From: Aphidius gifuensis
Taxonomy: Eukaryota; Arthropoda; Insecta; Hymenoptera; Braconidae
Assembly: GCF_014905175.1 (NCBI RefSeq)
Contig: NC_057789.1
Coordinates: 22,254,555-22,318,554 of the forward strand
DNA: 64,000 nucleotides
Direction of reading: 5' to 3'
Shown: positions 13,192-24,021 of the stretch, piece after piece
Layout: each line of letters starts with the position of its first letter
Position numbering within the stretch: position 1 is the first letter of the stretch
The notes under the pieces: model-generated
Told to the model about the DNA's origin: nothing
Database searches by the model: none
What the model saw: only the letters and a program-made list of their open reading frames with translations
Translations under genes and position numbers: made by a program

Positions 13192-13459
13192 CCCTGGTGG
13201 AAATATTTCTCCGGCATTACTCCACCTCTACTCCGTTTCTGGCCCATTGTCAGAGAAATCACTCCGGCAGGAGATTAATGCTAGAATAATTTCGTCGGCA
13301 TGAATTTAGTACCGGAAAAATTATTCCGGCATGAGATCAATGAAGAAAACAAAAATCCAGCATTGATCTCATGCCGGAGTAATTTCTCAGGAAATGGGCC
13401 AAAAACGGAGTAATGCCGGAGAAAGCCGGAGTAATGCCGAAAAAATATTTCCACCAGGG
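13192..13459. mobile_element. CCCTGG-family inverted-repeat element, copy a
   Basis: Begins CCCTGGTGGAAATATTTCTC and ends with its inverted complement (AAATATTTCCACCAGGG). It is flanked by GCT on both sides. The interior is made of GGAGTAATGCCGG-like words on one strand and their complements on the other, so the whole element is nearly palindromic. No coding capacity. Confidence 0.75.
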
Positions 13460-14497
13460 GCTACTTTATCGATAAAAATATTGATCGAATATCGCTTCTA
13501 ATATGTTGACATCCATCAACATCAATAATCTCTCAAGTATTAAACAACACGATCGTCTACTTTTTTCCCGAGAGGAGAAAGCGGGGCAAAATGGAACACT
13601 TAAGGAAAAAATATGAATCGATATATGACAATAGTATTTTCCGATTAGTTTTTCTCATTCATGAATAAAAAAAACATAAATAATTTTTAAAAATTAAAAA
13701 AAAAATTATATTACTTATAAATTTTTTTATCGTTGTTTAATGGAATGTGATATTAATCACAAAAATTATTATTGTTTTATTTTTCTTTATTTATAATCAT
13801 GAATAATTCTTTTTAAATTAATCTATCACCTTTCTTCTCTACGAACAAAGAAAAATATATATAAAATAATTTTTTTTGTTCTATACAGTTCTATAAAAAA
13901 ATATACTCTGAAAATTTTCTAAAAAAATTTTTTTTTTATTGCATCAATTTTCTTCCGGCATTTTTAATCGAAGAGTAACAAAAAATTGAAAAAAAATTAA
14001 AAATAATATAAGTCAAAATGTTTTTTTTGGGTGTTCCATTTTGCTCCGCTTTTCCCTATATAAAATATATATATATATTTTCATAATGATTACTGTTTAT
14101 TACAGAAAACGGTGTATTCGACAAGTAAATTAAACTGTAGTTAGTATACAATTCAATTCAAATTATACTTCAACACAGGTTTATGACTACTGAAAAAGTG
14201 TATATATAATTTGTTAAGACACCGTTATGTCGAAGTAATTAAATTATATTTAAAAATTATTTATTAACAATAAAATGACAAAACAATTATTTTTTTTATT
14301 TGTTTCTTTCTATAAAACGTATGTTTAATTGTTTATACTGATAATAAAACAAATTGAATGCTTGAAACAATTATTGAATTTAAAATTTTTGATCGTCAAA
14401 TCAATTAAATTGAGCTTTTTTTTTTTTTTTTTTTTAAATGAATTGTAAACTAGTGATGGATAGCAAGTATATTAAATATTTTATTAACAGTCAACAC

Positions 14498-14755
14498 CCC
14501 TGGTGGAAAAAAACTCTCCGGGTTTTCACCGGATTTCTACGTAATTGAAACTTCCGGAGATATTTACGGAGTAATCTCCAGATTATTTTCATATCTCCGG
14601 ATTTTTTCCGGAATTTTTGCTTAAAAAAAACAAACAAAAAAAGAAGGAAAAATCAATAATAAAACTAGAAATAAGAGTTAACATACGAAAAACAAAAAAA
14701 GAATTTTTTCCAAAAAAAATCCGGGGAAAATCCGGAGAGATTTTTTCCACCAGGG
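14498..14755. mobile_element. CCCTGG-family inverted-repeat element, copy b
   Basis: Starts CCCTGGTGGAAAAAAACTC and ends TTTTTTCCACCAGGG, flanked by AC on both sides. Interior rich in TCCGGA/CCGGAG words. Same end sequence as the copies at 13192, 23315 and 32119. Non-coding. Confidence 0.7.
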
Positions 14756-15486
14756 ACGTGATATAAAATAATAAACATAAATAAATGTATGCTGGGCTAA
14801 GTCACAGTTAACAATGACATTCACTCTTCAATGACTTTTAGTTCCCTTTACTATCTGAAATAAATAATTGAAACAAAAAAATAAATGGAAATTTTTTTTT
14901 TTTCCTTTGTTTTTCATCAACTTACTTTAAATTCATTATTCATTGTGTATATCATCAGTTAAATCACTGCTTCAGCCTAATAAATTAATAATAAAATAAT
15001 ATCAATAGTTATTTGATTATTATTAAACGAAAATTTGTTCGATGAATATAATTTAATAATGAAGCGTTTATAAATGTCAACAACAAAAAAAGAAAACACT
15101 TGTTAAAGAAACGTTGATGATTAGGTTTTTATTTATGAATATATAAAAAATAACATCAAAATACACATTTTAACGTATTCAAAGAAACCGTTTATTTAGT
15201 ATAATATATAAAAACAATATGTATGTATATATATTTATTTAACAGTAAAATGTAGATAAAATAAAAATATTTTTACAGCTTGATCTCGATAAAAAATGTC
15301 TTTCACGAAAAAATAAGATCTTGGTTTGTTGTTGTATAAAATACACTAACAAGTACGAATAATATAACAAAAAAATAATGTTTGTTTTTTTTTATAAACT
15401 AAATATTCTAATAAGATCTAAGGCACCATTCAAAATTCTCAAAATATATAATTCTTTTCTTTCTTTTTTTTTCGTATTCAAAAATA

Positions 15487-18400
15487 TTATTTTTTTCTAA
15501 AAATACTTGGTAGACTGGGTGAACTGGGTTTTTGTGTGAATATTTTTGACATTCTTTGTCGCATATCTTCAACACCTTGTCCAACATTTGCAGTTGCAAG
15601 CGATAAAGATAATCCTGAGCTTGTTGAAGATGATCTATAAAATTGAAAAAAAAAAAAAAAAAAAACAAACCTTTAAATTAAAAATATTCATTTTAATTAA
15701 AAAAAAAAAAAAACAAGTAAAAATTTACCTTTCAATAGTTTTTGTATGATTTTGTCTTGATTCGGCTTCTCTAATTAAAGATCTAACAATATCTTTTTTT
15801 TGTGGTATTAATTGTTCAATAAGATTATCTAAATATCTCAAACCAGGCAATAAAATATCAAATACACATTTATCACTTAATGAACAATAAACTAATATTG
15901 AATATGCATCAAGCAATACACCAGCAAGATCAACTCTACGATTTTGTTGTAGTGCTGTAGATGTTATAACAGTTAATTGTGTTGCAATGATATCTTCTAC
16001 AAAATGTTGAGGACAATTTGGTGCAATATGTGCTAATGTTGTTACAATTGGTATTAACAATACTGATGGTATACCTTGTGGTTCTTTAACAATTGTTTCA
16101 AGTGTTAATCTACCTTTATCTTTAGCTTCTCTTATTAATTTAGCTTCTGTTATTAATTTACCAAGTGCAATAATTGCTTCTGATTTAACCATTAAATCAG
16201 AATCACTTGCTAGGGTTACAATTGCTGGTGCTATTCTTGATGTAACTAATCTTTCATTAACAATTTTAATTAATACAGAAAATAATTTTGCTGATGTTGT
16301 ACGGACAATTGGTCTTTGATGTACAACACAATCCCACAGTGTTGTCAATAAATTATCAACAATTTGTATATTTTTAACAAGTATTTTAACTGTTAAAATT
16401 AAACATGTTGAATCATAATTACTCATTGATAATATTATTATAAAATGTTTAAGTATTTTTGACATTTCTGATATATCAATAGTTGATAATATTGTTAAAT
16501 ATGCTGGTATTAATGTTAAATTTTTTATCACAATATCAGATGATAAATCCATCAATTGATCTTCAAGTTCTTTTATTTCAATTTCAAATAGTTTTTTAAT
16601 TTTTTCATTTGTAAAAATTTTACCAAAACCAATACATAAACATTGTATATAATTAATTAATAAATTTAATACATTATCTTGATGTATATCAATTAATTTT
16701 ATCATATCAATTATTTCAGGAATAAATTTATCACTTAACCATTTATACTCATTCCATTCATTATTATTCCATGAAATATTTAAAAATGTATTTATTAATA
16801 TTCCAATATTTTCATTATCATTAAAAAATATATTTGGATTTGACATTGATGAATGACACAATGATAATATACAACGTGGTATATCAGATGATGTAGTATC
16901 ATTGATTGATGATTTGACAATATCATTATTAACAATACAAACAATTGTATGTGGTAATAATATTTGTAATACATTTATTGTTAAATAAAATTTATCAGTA
17001 TCACGATGATAATTTTTATTTGGTGTTTGTTGATTTGGTAATAATTGTATTTTCAATTTTTTTAATAATCTTGGTAATAAATTTGTTATAAATTTATTTA
17101 ATGATAATGCCCATTGTGCTAATATTGGAAATAATATTTTTGATGTTGGTTCAAATACTTCATTACTATTATCATCTAATGCTGTTAATGCAAGTTCTTC
17201 ACATTGATAATATTTTTCTGCATCATCCATTAATGCAAATAATAATGATAAACTTTTAACAACAGATGATTTAACAATTGATTCTTTATCATCAACAAGC
17301 ATTTGTTGTAACATTGATAACATCAATGAATTTCTTACACTACTTGTTGCATATGGTGCTAAATTAGCACAACATTCAGCAGCAAGTAAACGTCTTTCTG
17401 GATATTTATGTTGACTTTGTTCCCATGCAACTGTTAATATTTCATCTAGATATGGTGGCGTATTATCAATTTTAACAATACCAATAAGTCCACTTAATAA
17501 TAATCTTCTATCATTGTCTTGTGGTTTTTTTTTTAAATTAAATAATAATTGTAATAATTTTTCACGTTCAATTGAATTATTATTTTTACATATTGTATTT
17601 AATATAAGTGGTATTGATTCATCTCTTTTATTTGGTATAATATTGGGAATTATTTTTTGTAATGATAACGTAACAGTGTCAATTAATGATTCATTTAAAT
17701 TATTAATTTTTGGTGTTATTGTTAAACAATGAGATAATATTTCACGTTTTAATTTAAATGGTAATATTCTTGATGGAGAATTTGTTAATGTTGGAGTATC
17801 AATTGTAACATCCATACGTGGTAATTGTAATTTTGTCCAATTATTATCACCTGGATCAGTATCACCAAGGCTAACAACAGCTGATATACTACTATCTTCT
17901 TCTTCTTCTTCATTATTTTCAGTACACTCGATTTCTGATGATCCACGTGTTGGTGATTCAAGTATTTCAAATTTATCTGGTGTTGTGGAATTTGAACTCA
18001 AGTTTTGATTAGCAGTATCATTTGATTGACGTTTTTCTTTTGTTTTTATCGTTGGTGTTGTTGATGTTACAAGACTTAAACGATTTTCTAAATCTAAATT
18101 AATTTTTTCCAATGATAATACTTGATTTTTTAAAATTTCCAGTTCATCAGTTATATTTTTTTGAGAAATATTTTCACTTTCAGATGATAAATTATCATTA
18201 AAATCAGTTTGTACACAAATTTCATGAGATATTGGTTTTTCATAACCATTTCCTCGTAAAAATTCACGATAAATCTAAGAAAAAAATAACAATTAAAATT
18301 TAATTTTTATTATTGCAAATTTATAAAAATAAAAATACCTGTAGTAAATCTGGTGGCTTTGGAATATTTAATCCAACATCATCCCAATGTTCAAAATCCT

Positions 18401-18950
18401 GGTTTTCATTTTCATCACTGAATGTTATTGACGTTAATTTATATAAATTTGATAGTAAGTATTCATACACTAAAAAATTGATTGATCTTTGTTCATGTGG
18501 TTTAATTGGAATATCAGCATTAATATTTCTTTCAATTATTTTATCATTTGTTATGACATTTTCAGTTTCAGCAACAACGGTTAAATTTTCACGTAATGCT
18601 GTTATATTATCACGTGCTTTACGTAATTCAAATTCTAATATTGCGACACGTTCATCAGTACCACCATCTTCGGAATATCTTGTCATATCTAATGAATCTA
18701 ATGTTACTTGTGATGATGATCTTGGTAATGGTTCTGGTTTTATATTTTGAATTTCAAAATTTGATGTGTTTGTAAAATAATCACGTAATATTGGTAATTC
18801 TTTACCTGATTCACATAATTCAGCATGTAATTCTAATGCTGTTAATAATAATTTTTCATTTAATAATTTTTTTGCTATTTCATTGTATGTCAATAATTTT
18901 TGACTAGTTGATGACACTGTTGTCGTATCTGTTTCCAAATTATTATCCAT
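15487..18950 (-). CDS. RELCH: RELCH (RAB11-binding protein with LisH, coiled coil and HEAT repeats), three exons
   Basis: Exons 18950-18339, 18274-15729 and 15634-15487 join in phase to 1101 residues (human about 1216). The N-terminus has the conserved LLTALELHAELCESGKELP block with a LisH-type helix, then a short coiled coil, then a second conserved block ending SITFSDENENQDFEHWDD and VGLNIPKPPDLLQ. Exon 2 starts with IYREFL, continues into another coiled coil (about residues 240-270) and then a long array of HEAT-like helices. The C-terminus is Ser-rich and ends PSIFRKK. In mammals RELCH links RAB11 on recycling endosomes to OSBP at the trans-Golgi and promotes cholesterol transfer; that role is by homology. 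The 2.5-kb middle exon is notable. ATG at 18950 is the first in frame. Confidence 0.93.
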
Positions 18951-19290
18951 TATTATTTAACTGTAAAAGTAAGAATAAATTTAGAGAAAAATTTTTGTTA
19001 ATGTTAATTGAAATAATGATTATTAATAGATTTTAATTTTTTATTGTTATAATTTCTAAGTATTAACTTATTGATATTTTCCGTTTGTTTTGGTTTAGTC
19101 AGCTGAACATCTGGTATGTACATAATAAAACGCGACTCTAGCGTTGATGAGGTTGACAAATAGCCAGGTGACACCAGCGCTGGGTAATTCGACGATTTCT
19201 GGGGTTTCATATATTTATACGTATGATACGTATGTTACTGCATAAAATGTACAAAAGTTTATAAAGTTTTTGGCAGTTTTTGGTAAAGCT
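18951..19290 (-). promoter_or_regulatory. RELCH upstream region
   Basis: Contains the probable RELCH 5' UTR and promoter. It includes a slightly less AT-rich patch at about 19080-19210 and a near palindrome ACGTATGATACGTATG at about 19217. No TATA box can be assigned with confidence. The stretch ends at the 8-bp duplication flanking the next transposon. Confidence 0.3.
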
Positions 19291-20228
19291 TAGGGATGTG
19301 AAAAAATTTTGTGACCGTCACATGACCGTTTTGTGACGCCGTCTGTGACCGTCTGTGACGCGGGCAAAAATCGTGACCATTTTCATGACCCAACTTTTGT
19401 GACCAAATTTATGACGACTTATCGGCTGACCGTCAGTTTTACATCTAGTATGCCATCTATTGAATTTTTTCGTATTTTTTTTTTTTATCAAAAAAAGAGA
19501 CAGATGCACACACACAGACAGAGTTGAAAATCTTATAAATTATTGATAAACAATTATCTGTAATTGATAATTATCAATAAAAATTTATAAATATTTAATA
19601 TTATTAACTAAATATCTAATTATTTATCACACACAGCAGTCAAACCAATAATCACCATATTGGTAACAAATATTTATTGTTCAATTGAATAAATTTATAT
19701 TTAATATAAAAAAAAAAAAAAACAATAATAAATGCTAAACATTTAACATAAAATATTAAATTTAACAATTTAATAATTGAATAGCATTCAACAATTAAAT
19801 ATCAATTTAATAAATTTGCAATTAATATAGAAAAATAAAAACAATATTAAATTTTGGACATTTAACGAAAAATATATATATTCGATAATATGCATTTATT
19901 TTAGGAATTTTTTTATCTAGCTTTTTTAAATAACAAATTTTGTGACGAAAAAATGACGAAATATTTTGTGACGGTCTTTTTTACATCTATTTTGAAGATT
20001 TAAAAAAAAAAACCAATTGTGACGGAAAAAATGTGACGAAAAAATGACGAATAATTTTGCGACGGTCTTTTTTATAACTATTTTGAAGATTTAAAAAAAA
20101 TACCAATTGTGACGGAGAAAATGTGACGAAAAAAATGACGAAAAAAAAATGACGGTCACAGACGGTCACAAACGGTATTTTTTTTTGTGACGTGACACAA
20201 AAAAAAATGACCGTCATTTACATCACTA
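19291..20228. mobile_element. Non-autonomous hAT-type transposon with 8-bp target duplication
   Basis: The 938-bp element is flanked by identical GTAAAGCT octamers (19283-19290 and 20229-20236). Its ends are TAGGGATGTGA and, from the other side, TAGTGATGTAAA: imperfect terminal inverted repeats of the hAT type. Sub-terminal regions carry many copies of GTGACGG/TGACCGTC and GTGACGAAAAAATGACG on opposing strands, the clustered short motifs typical of hAT transposase binding regions. The centre is plain A/T and there is no transposase frame, so it would need a helper. Confidence 0.85.
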
Positions 20229-20236
20229 GTAAAGCT

Positions 20237-20400
20237 GCAGTCCAATTCACAGGGCAAATTTTTTACAATTTAGGGCTTTTTTTTGCCGCTGATGGCGCTT
20301 GTAAAAATTTTTTTTATTTAGATTTTACATACAAAAGCTTCACAAGCGCCGTGGTGAAAAAAAGCCCTAAATTGTAATGCCCTGTGAATTAGACTGCTGT
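20237..20400. mobile_element. GCCCTGTGAAT-type MITE, copy 1
   Basis: Inverted arms run from GCAGTCCAATTCACAGGGCA to its complement at the right end, with ACAATTTAGGGCTTTTTT and GGCGCTTGT words inside each arm. About 164 bp, non-coding. It directly abuts the right-hand target duplication of the hAT element. Related copies lie at about 20993-21144 and as two separated halves at 21150-21203 and 23169-23270. Confidence 0.7.
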
Positions 20401-20407
20401 AGAGTGT

Positions 20408-20632
20408 AGGTGCGTTCTTTCGTCAATTTTTTGTTGGCACATTGTGGTGCATTGTGGCACATCATGACCACGAACTTGCGCAGAAGTCAATGAAATCAAG
20501 TAAAATTTTTAAAATATATATGTGTGCGTTACACACATTAGGTGCTTTCTTTTGTGTATTTCAAGAAGACTAGAGACTAGGACCTTTTTTTTGTCGAGCA
20601 GTATGACTACGACAGAGAGATTGTCTGCACCC
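20408..20632. repeat. Fragments of GCGTTCTTT- and GGTGCTTTC-type elements
   Basis: Starts with GGTGCGTTCTTTCGTCAATT, matching the inverted arm at about 21790-21808, then a TATATATGTGTGCGTTACAC block found again near 21700, then GGTGCTTTCTTTTGTGTATT (again at 21813) and a GAGAGATTGTCTGCAC piece that matches the arm of the 22703-23072 element. It reads as broken pieces of several inverted-repeat families. Confidence 0.5.
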
Positions 20633-20633
20633 A

Positions 20634-20987
20634 TGGGTGCGTTCCGTGGCTATCCAGTCCGTACGAACTTCAAAATGGCGGAGTTTGGAAATCTTTTGAT
20701 CATTTGTTGTGGTAGATCTGATTTTTTTTATTTAAAAACAATCTGATCAAATTTGACATTAGCCAATTTATTTGACAGATTTGAAATAACTAAATAGAAA
20801 CTTTGCCAACTTAAACCTAAAAAAAATAGTAATACTTAATATTTTAAATTTTTATAAATCTCTGGTGATCTCTGGCCTTCTCTCTGGCTATAGTGATGTA
20901 TCATAGTAACTTTTAACATTATTAGGATTTTCATTTTTTTCGTCGCCATTTTGAAGTTCGTACGGACTGGATAGCCACGGAACGCAC
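20634..20987. mobile_element. Inverted-repeat element with ends GGGTGCGTTCCGTGGCTATC
   Basis: Arms of about 45 bp are near-perfect inverted complements: GGGTGCGTTCCGTGGCTATC onward at the left, including GTACGAACTTCAAAATGGCG, mirrored at 20941-20987. The interior of about 260 bp is A/T-rich and non-coding. No target duplication could be recognised. Confidence 0.7.
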
Positions 20988-20992
20988 CCCGT

Positions 20993-21144
20993 ATTCACAG
21001 GGCATTACAATTTAGGGCTTTTTTCATCCACCGGTGGCGCTTGTGGAGCTTTTATATGTAAAATCTATGTAAAAAAATTTTATAAGCGCCATCAGTGGCA
21101 AAAAAAAGCCCTAAATTGTATAAAATTTGCCCTGTGAATACGGG
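20993..21144. mobile_element. GCCCTGTGAAT-type MITE, copy 2
   Basis: Arms start GTATTCACAGGGCATTACAA and close GCCCTGTGAATAC. The middle has the shared words TTTAGGGCTTTTTT, GGTGGCGCTTGTGG and TATAAGCGCC. About 150 bp. Confidence 0.65.
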
Positions 21145-21319
21145 TGCCCGGGTGCAATTTAGGGCTTTTTTCCTCCACTGGTGGCGCTTGTGAAGCTTTT
21201 GTATTGGGGTGCGAACTCATGGGACCGCTAAAGTTAGCGGCAATATGGCCGATTTCAATATGGCGGCCAATATGACTGCTGTTTTCAATATGGCGGTGCA
21301 TCAGAGCATGTATGTTTGT

Positions 21320-21441
21320 AAATTCCGTGATTTGAGCACTTTTTGTCGACTTCCGTGAATCTAATTTTGACTGTTTATCTGAGTCGAACAGTACAATTAG
21401 AGTCACGGAAGTCAACAAAAAGTGCTTATACCACGGAATTT
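21320..21441. repeat. Imperfect hairpin, about 50-bp arms
   Basis: AAATTCCGTG at the left pairs with CACGGAATTT at the right. Inside them AGCACTTTTTGT, GACTTCCGTGA and TCTAATT are each matched by complements in reverse order. The preceding 80 bp repeat AATATGGCGG/AATATGGCCG words. Confidence 0.6.
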
Positions 21442-21608
21442 AACACCAAGGGTGGGACGTGGGTATAAGCACAGTGGTGCCAATAGCGGGTTCAGGTCCG
21501 CCATATCTATATATCTGCTTTTTGTATGTAGTTGGTATAGCAGAGTGACGTCACTTCCATACATTTAATACTACTAATCTACTATATTGCGCATCGCCTA
21601 TGCTTTCC

Positions 21609-21808
21609 CATAAGTGGCTGCGTTCTTTGGCCAGTTTTTTTTCACGCATTCTGACCGCGCAGTTGCGCATAAAGAGAGGAATCAAGTAAAATTTTCAAAG
21701 TATATATGTGTGCGTTACACACACTTACAAACACTTGAGAGCTCACGTGCTTTTTCAGCTTTTGCGCAAATGTGTGGTCATGATGCGCTAAAAAAAAATT
21801 GACGAAAG
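21609..21808. mobile_element. Short inverted-repeat element with TGCGTTCTTT ends
   Basis: The left arm TGCGTTCTTTGGCCAGTTTT is mirrored by AAAATTGACGAAAGAACGC at the right; the interior contains TATATATGTGTGCGTTACAC, also present at about 20515. About 200 bp, non-coding. Confidence 0.5.
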
Positions 21809-21812
21809 AACG

Positions 21813-22064
21813 CTAGGTGCTTTCTTTTGTGTATTTATTTTTTTTCCCTTTAATGCGCATGATCATGCACATGCGCACGTCATGCAAACTTGAGGAGAGA
21901 ACAGTGGCGTCGAACAAATAATTTTAAAAAAATAAGAATTGAAACATGGCTGATCCAGCCCCTCATGTCCTACGCTGTTGCAAACTGACTTTTTGCTGAC
22001 TGCGCATTCAACTGCGCATGCGTGAAAATAAACAGGAAAAAAAATAAACACCCAAAAGAAAGCA
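21813..22064. mobile_element. Short inverted-repeat element with GTGCTTTCTTTTG ends
   Basis: GTGCTTTCTTTTGTGTATTT followed by a T run at the left pairs with AATAAACACCCAAAAGAAAGCAC at the right. Secondary ATGCGCAT/CATGCGC words sit inside each arm. About 250 bp, non-coding, and immediately adjacent to the next hAT-like element. Confidence 0.55.
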
Positions 22065-22072
22065 CTTGCTGC

Positions 22073-22686
22073 CATGGTAGAAGTACTACAGGTATGGCAG
22101 TAGTTCATGCTTTTTTCGTCGCGTTCTGCGCAGCCTTATTTTTTCAACCAATCAACAACGCGCCATTTAGTTTTGCTTTTCTTCTAACACGCAATTCTAT
22201 TATAAGAGCCTCTCTCTAACATACTGTTTTGACAACTATTTTTTATATTGTTGTAAATACTAATAAATACTATGTACACATACTATGTACACAAATAAAT
22301 GTATATGTGGAGCATGTTTATAAAAAATCAAAAAAATAAAAAAACCAAGACAGTTTAACAAATAAATTATAATATTTTCATTATTGTTGTTTTTTTTATG
22401 CCACAAACAATAGAGGTTGTGTTGTATTTATTATACTTGGATTTATTTATTTAATATAAATAATTAGTTTTGGTTTTAATGTGTGAATCATTATAAATAT
22501 ACCAAGTTGAATAAATATGATAACTTTTGAAAAATTTAAAAAAAACTTGAAAATTTTCTTAACAAATTTGTATCGCGCGCGCATAAAGTCTTCCATTTTT
22601 GTGGCAAGAAGGCGACCTTTTGATTGGTCGATTCACAGCGGCCAAACCAGGCTGCGCACTGCCATATCTGTAGTATTTCTACCATG
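22073..22686. mobile_element. hAT-like MITE with 8-bp target duplication
   Basis: Flanked by CTTGCTGC at 22065-22072 and again at 22687-22694. Left end CATGGTAGAAGTACTACAGG; right end, read inward, CATGGTAGAAATACTACAGA. Further matching inner blocks (GCGCAGCC/GGCTGCGC, CCAATCA/TGATTGG) extend the arms to roughly 100 bp. The centre is A/T-rich and there is no transposase frame. Confidence 0.75.
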
Positions 22687-22702
22687 CTTGCTGCCAGTGG
22701 GC

Positions 22703-23072
22703 TGTGCGGATTCATTACGGTGCAGACAATCTCTCTGTCGCAGTCATACTGCTCGACAAAAATCTTTTGCGCATGTCCGAATTATTATTCGAGTAGGAGC
22801 TCGGAAACATTCGGCAACGCACACAAATTCATTGTGTATACGTGTGAACCGAACAGGGGGAAGTTCCAAAACCGTACATTTCTTGTAAGAGAAGGATAGA
22901 AGAAGAGATGGAAGATTGAGCCAGAAAAGATAGAGAGAAGGATAGAGCTAGAAGTATAAAACCGAACGGCGGTATTGGAACGTACCCCGGATTATTCGGA
23001 CATGCGCAAAAAATTTTTGTCGAGGCGTATGACTGCGACAGAGAGATTGTCTGCACCGTAATGAATCCGCAC
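22703..23072. mobile_element. Inverted-repeat element with ends TGTGCGGATTCATTACGG
   Basis: Arms of about 85 bp: TGTGCGGATTCATTACGGTG, then CAGACAATCTCTCTGTCGCA and TTTTGCGCATGTCCGAAT, all mirrored at 22990-23072. The interior of about 200 bp is non-coding. A loose copy of one arm lies at about 20590-20625. Confidence 0.7.
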
Positions 23073-23314
23073 AAAATCATACCCTATGCGCAATATAGAA
23101 GTATTAAATATATGGTCACTTCTGGGCAGCTTTTCACCTTTGGCACCACTCTGCTTATACACACTCTATTTTGTATGTGAAATCTATACTATAAAAAAAA
23201 TTTTATAAGCGCCATCAGTGGCAAAAAAAGCCCTAAATTGTATAAAATTTGCCCTGTGAATTCGGGTGCAGCGTTCTTTGACTTTTTTTTTTTCGCGCAT
23301 CATGATCACGCATA

Positions 23315-23634
23315 CCCTGGTAGAAATATTTCTCCAACTTTTTCCAACTTTCTTCGCCTTTTTTCCAACTTTCTCCACCTTTTTACGAAAATGACCCATG
23401 GTTGGAGAAAAGTTGGAGTAAATTTTTGGTTGGAGAAAGGTTGAAAAAAAGTTGGAGTAAATTTCAGGTTGGAGAAATGGCGGAGAAAAGTCGGAAAAAA
23501 GTTGGAGTAAATTTTAGGTTGGAGAAATTTGTCCGCCATTTCTCCAATGGGTCATTTTCGTAAAGAGGTGGAGAAATGGCGGAGAAAAGTTGGGAAAAAG
23601 TTGGGAGAAAGTTGGAAAAATATTTCGACCAGGG
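23315..23634. mobile_element. CCCTGG-family inverted-repeat element, copy c
   Basis: Starts CCCTGGTAGAAATATTTCTC and ends AAATATTTCGACCAGGG; flanked by TA on both sides. The interior is a run of related words such as GGAGAAAGTTGG, GGTTGGAG and their complements, an expanded version of what the other copies carry. Confidence 0.75.
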
Positions 23635-24021
23635 TACGCACAGTATCATACAATCAAGACGTGTTGAATCAGCCTACGTACAATTTTTTTAGACGACCGG
23701 CGGTTCTAGGTTCACGCCGCCACGCTGGTCAGCTTTCATCATATTGTGCAATGTGTACATATAACATCGTAAACCTTCAACACTGCTGCTTCTCGCTACT
23801 TCTCAGTTCTCACTTCTCTGCACTTCTCACTGATTCATCGTTGAATCGGTTGAATCTATTAGTGATATTCAGTGTATACAGTCGAGTATCAACCAATATT
23901 TGTCATTGTATCTAATTAATTTTTTTAATTCACAATACATTATTACATTTTAATATCAAAGAAAAAAAAAATTTAACTTAAAAGATTATATTATATCAAA
24001 ATTATCGGGTTTTGTGCGACA
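23635..24021 (+). promoter_or_regulatory. Upstream region of the 1903-codon gene
   Basis: Contains the probable promoter and 5' UTR of the large gene starting at 24022. About 23680-23870 is less AT-rich, then an A/T-rich leader with a run of A. No canonical core promoter element can be fixed by eye. Confidence 0.3.

Larger units (their letters stand above)
12061..15486. other. Intergenic between LPCAT and RELCH, with inverted-repeat elements
   Basis: The first several hundred bases are likely LPCAT 3' UTR (several AATAAA words between about 12530 and 12790). Two CCCTGG-ended inverted-repeat elements (13192-13459 and 14498-14755) interrupt otherwise A/T-rich sequence. LPCAT and RELCH converge here. 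Confidence 0.5.
21150..23270. mobile_element. GCCCTGTGAAT-type MITE, copy 3, split by a 1965-bp nested insertion
   Basis: The left half (21150-21203) ends GAAGCTTTTGTA and the right half (23169-23270) begins TTTTGTATGTGAAATC. Joined, they match copy 2. The 7-bp word TTTTGTA at 21197-21203 is repeated at 23169-23175, as expected of a target duplication around an insertion spanning 21204-23168. The insertion itself holds several further inverted-repeat elements. Confidence 0.6.

Noticed and set aside
20000..20220. Minus-strand frame with repeated FVTFFPSQLVFF segments
   Set aside because: It is the sub-terminal GTGACGAAAAAATGACG repeat of the hAT element read as protein.
23306..23539. Frame with repeating FTPTFFQPFSNQK peptides
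   Set aside because: Translation of the GGAGAAAGTTGG repeats inside a CCCTGG-family element, not a gene.
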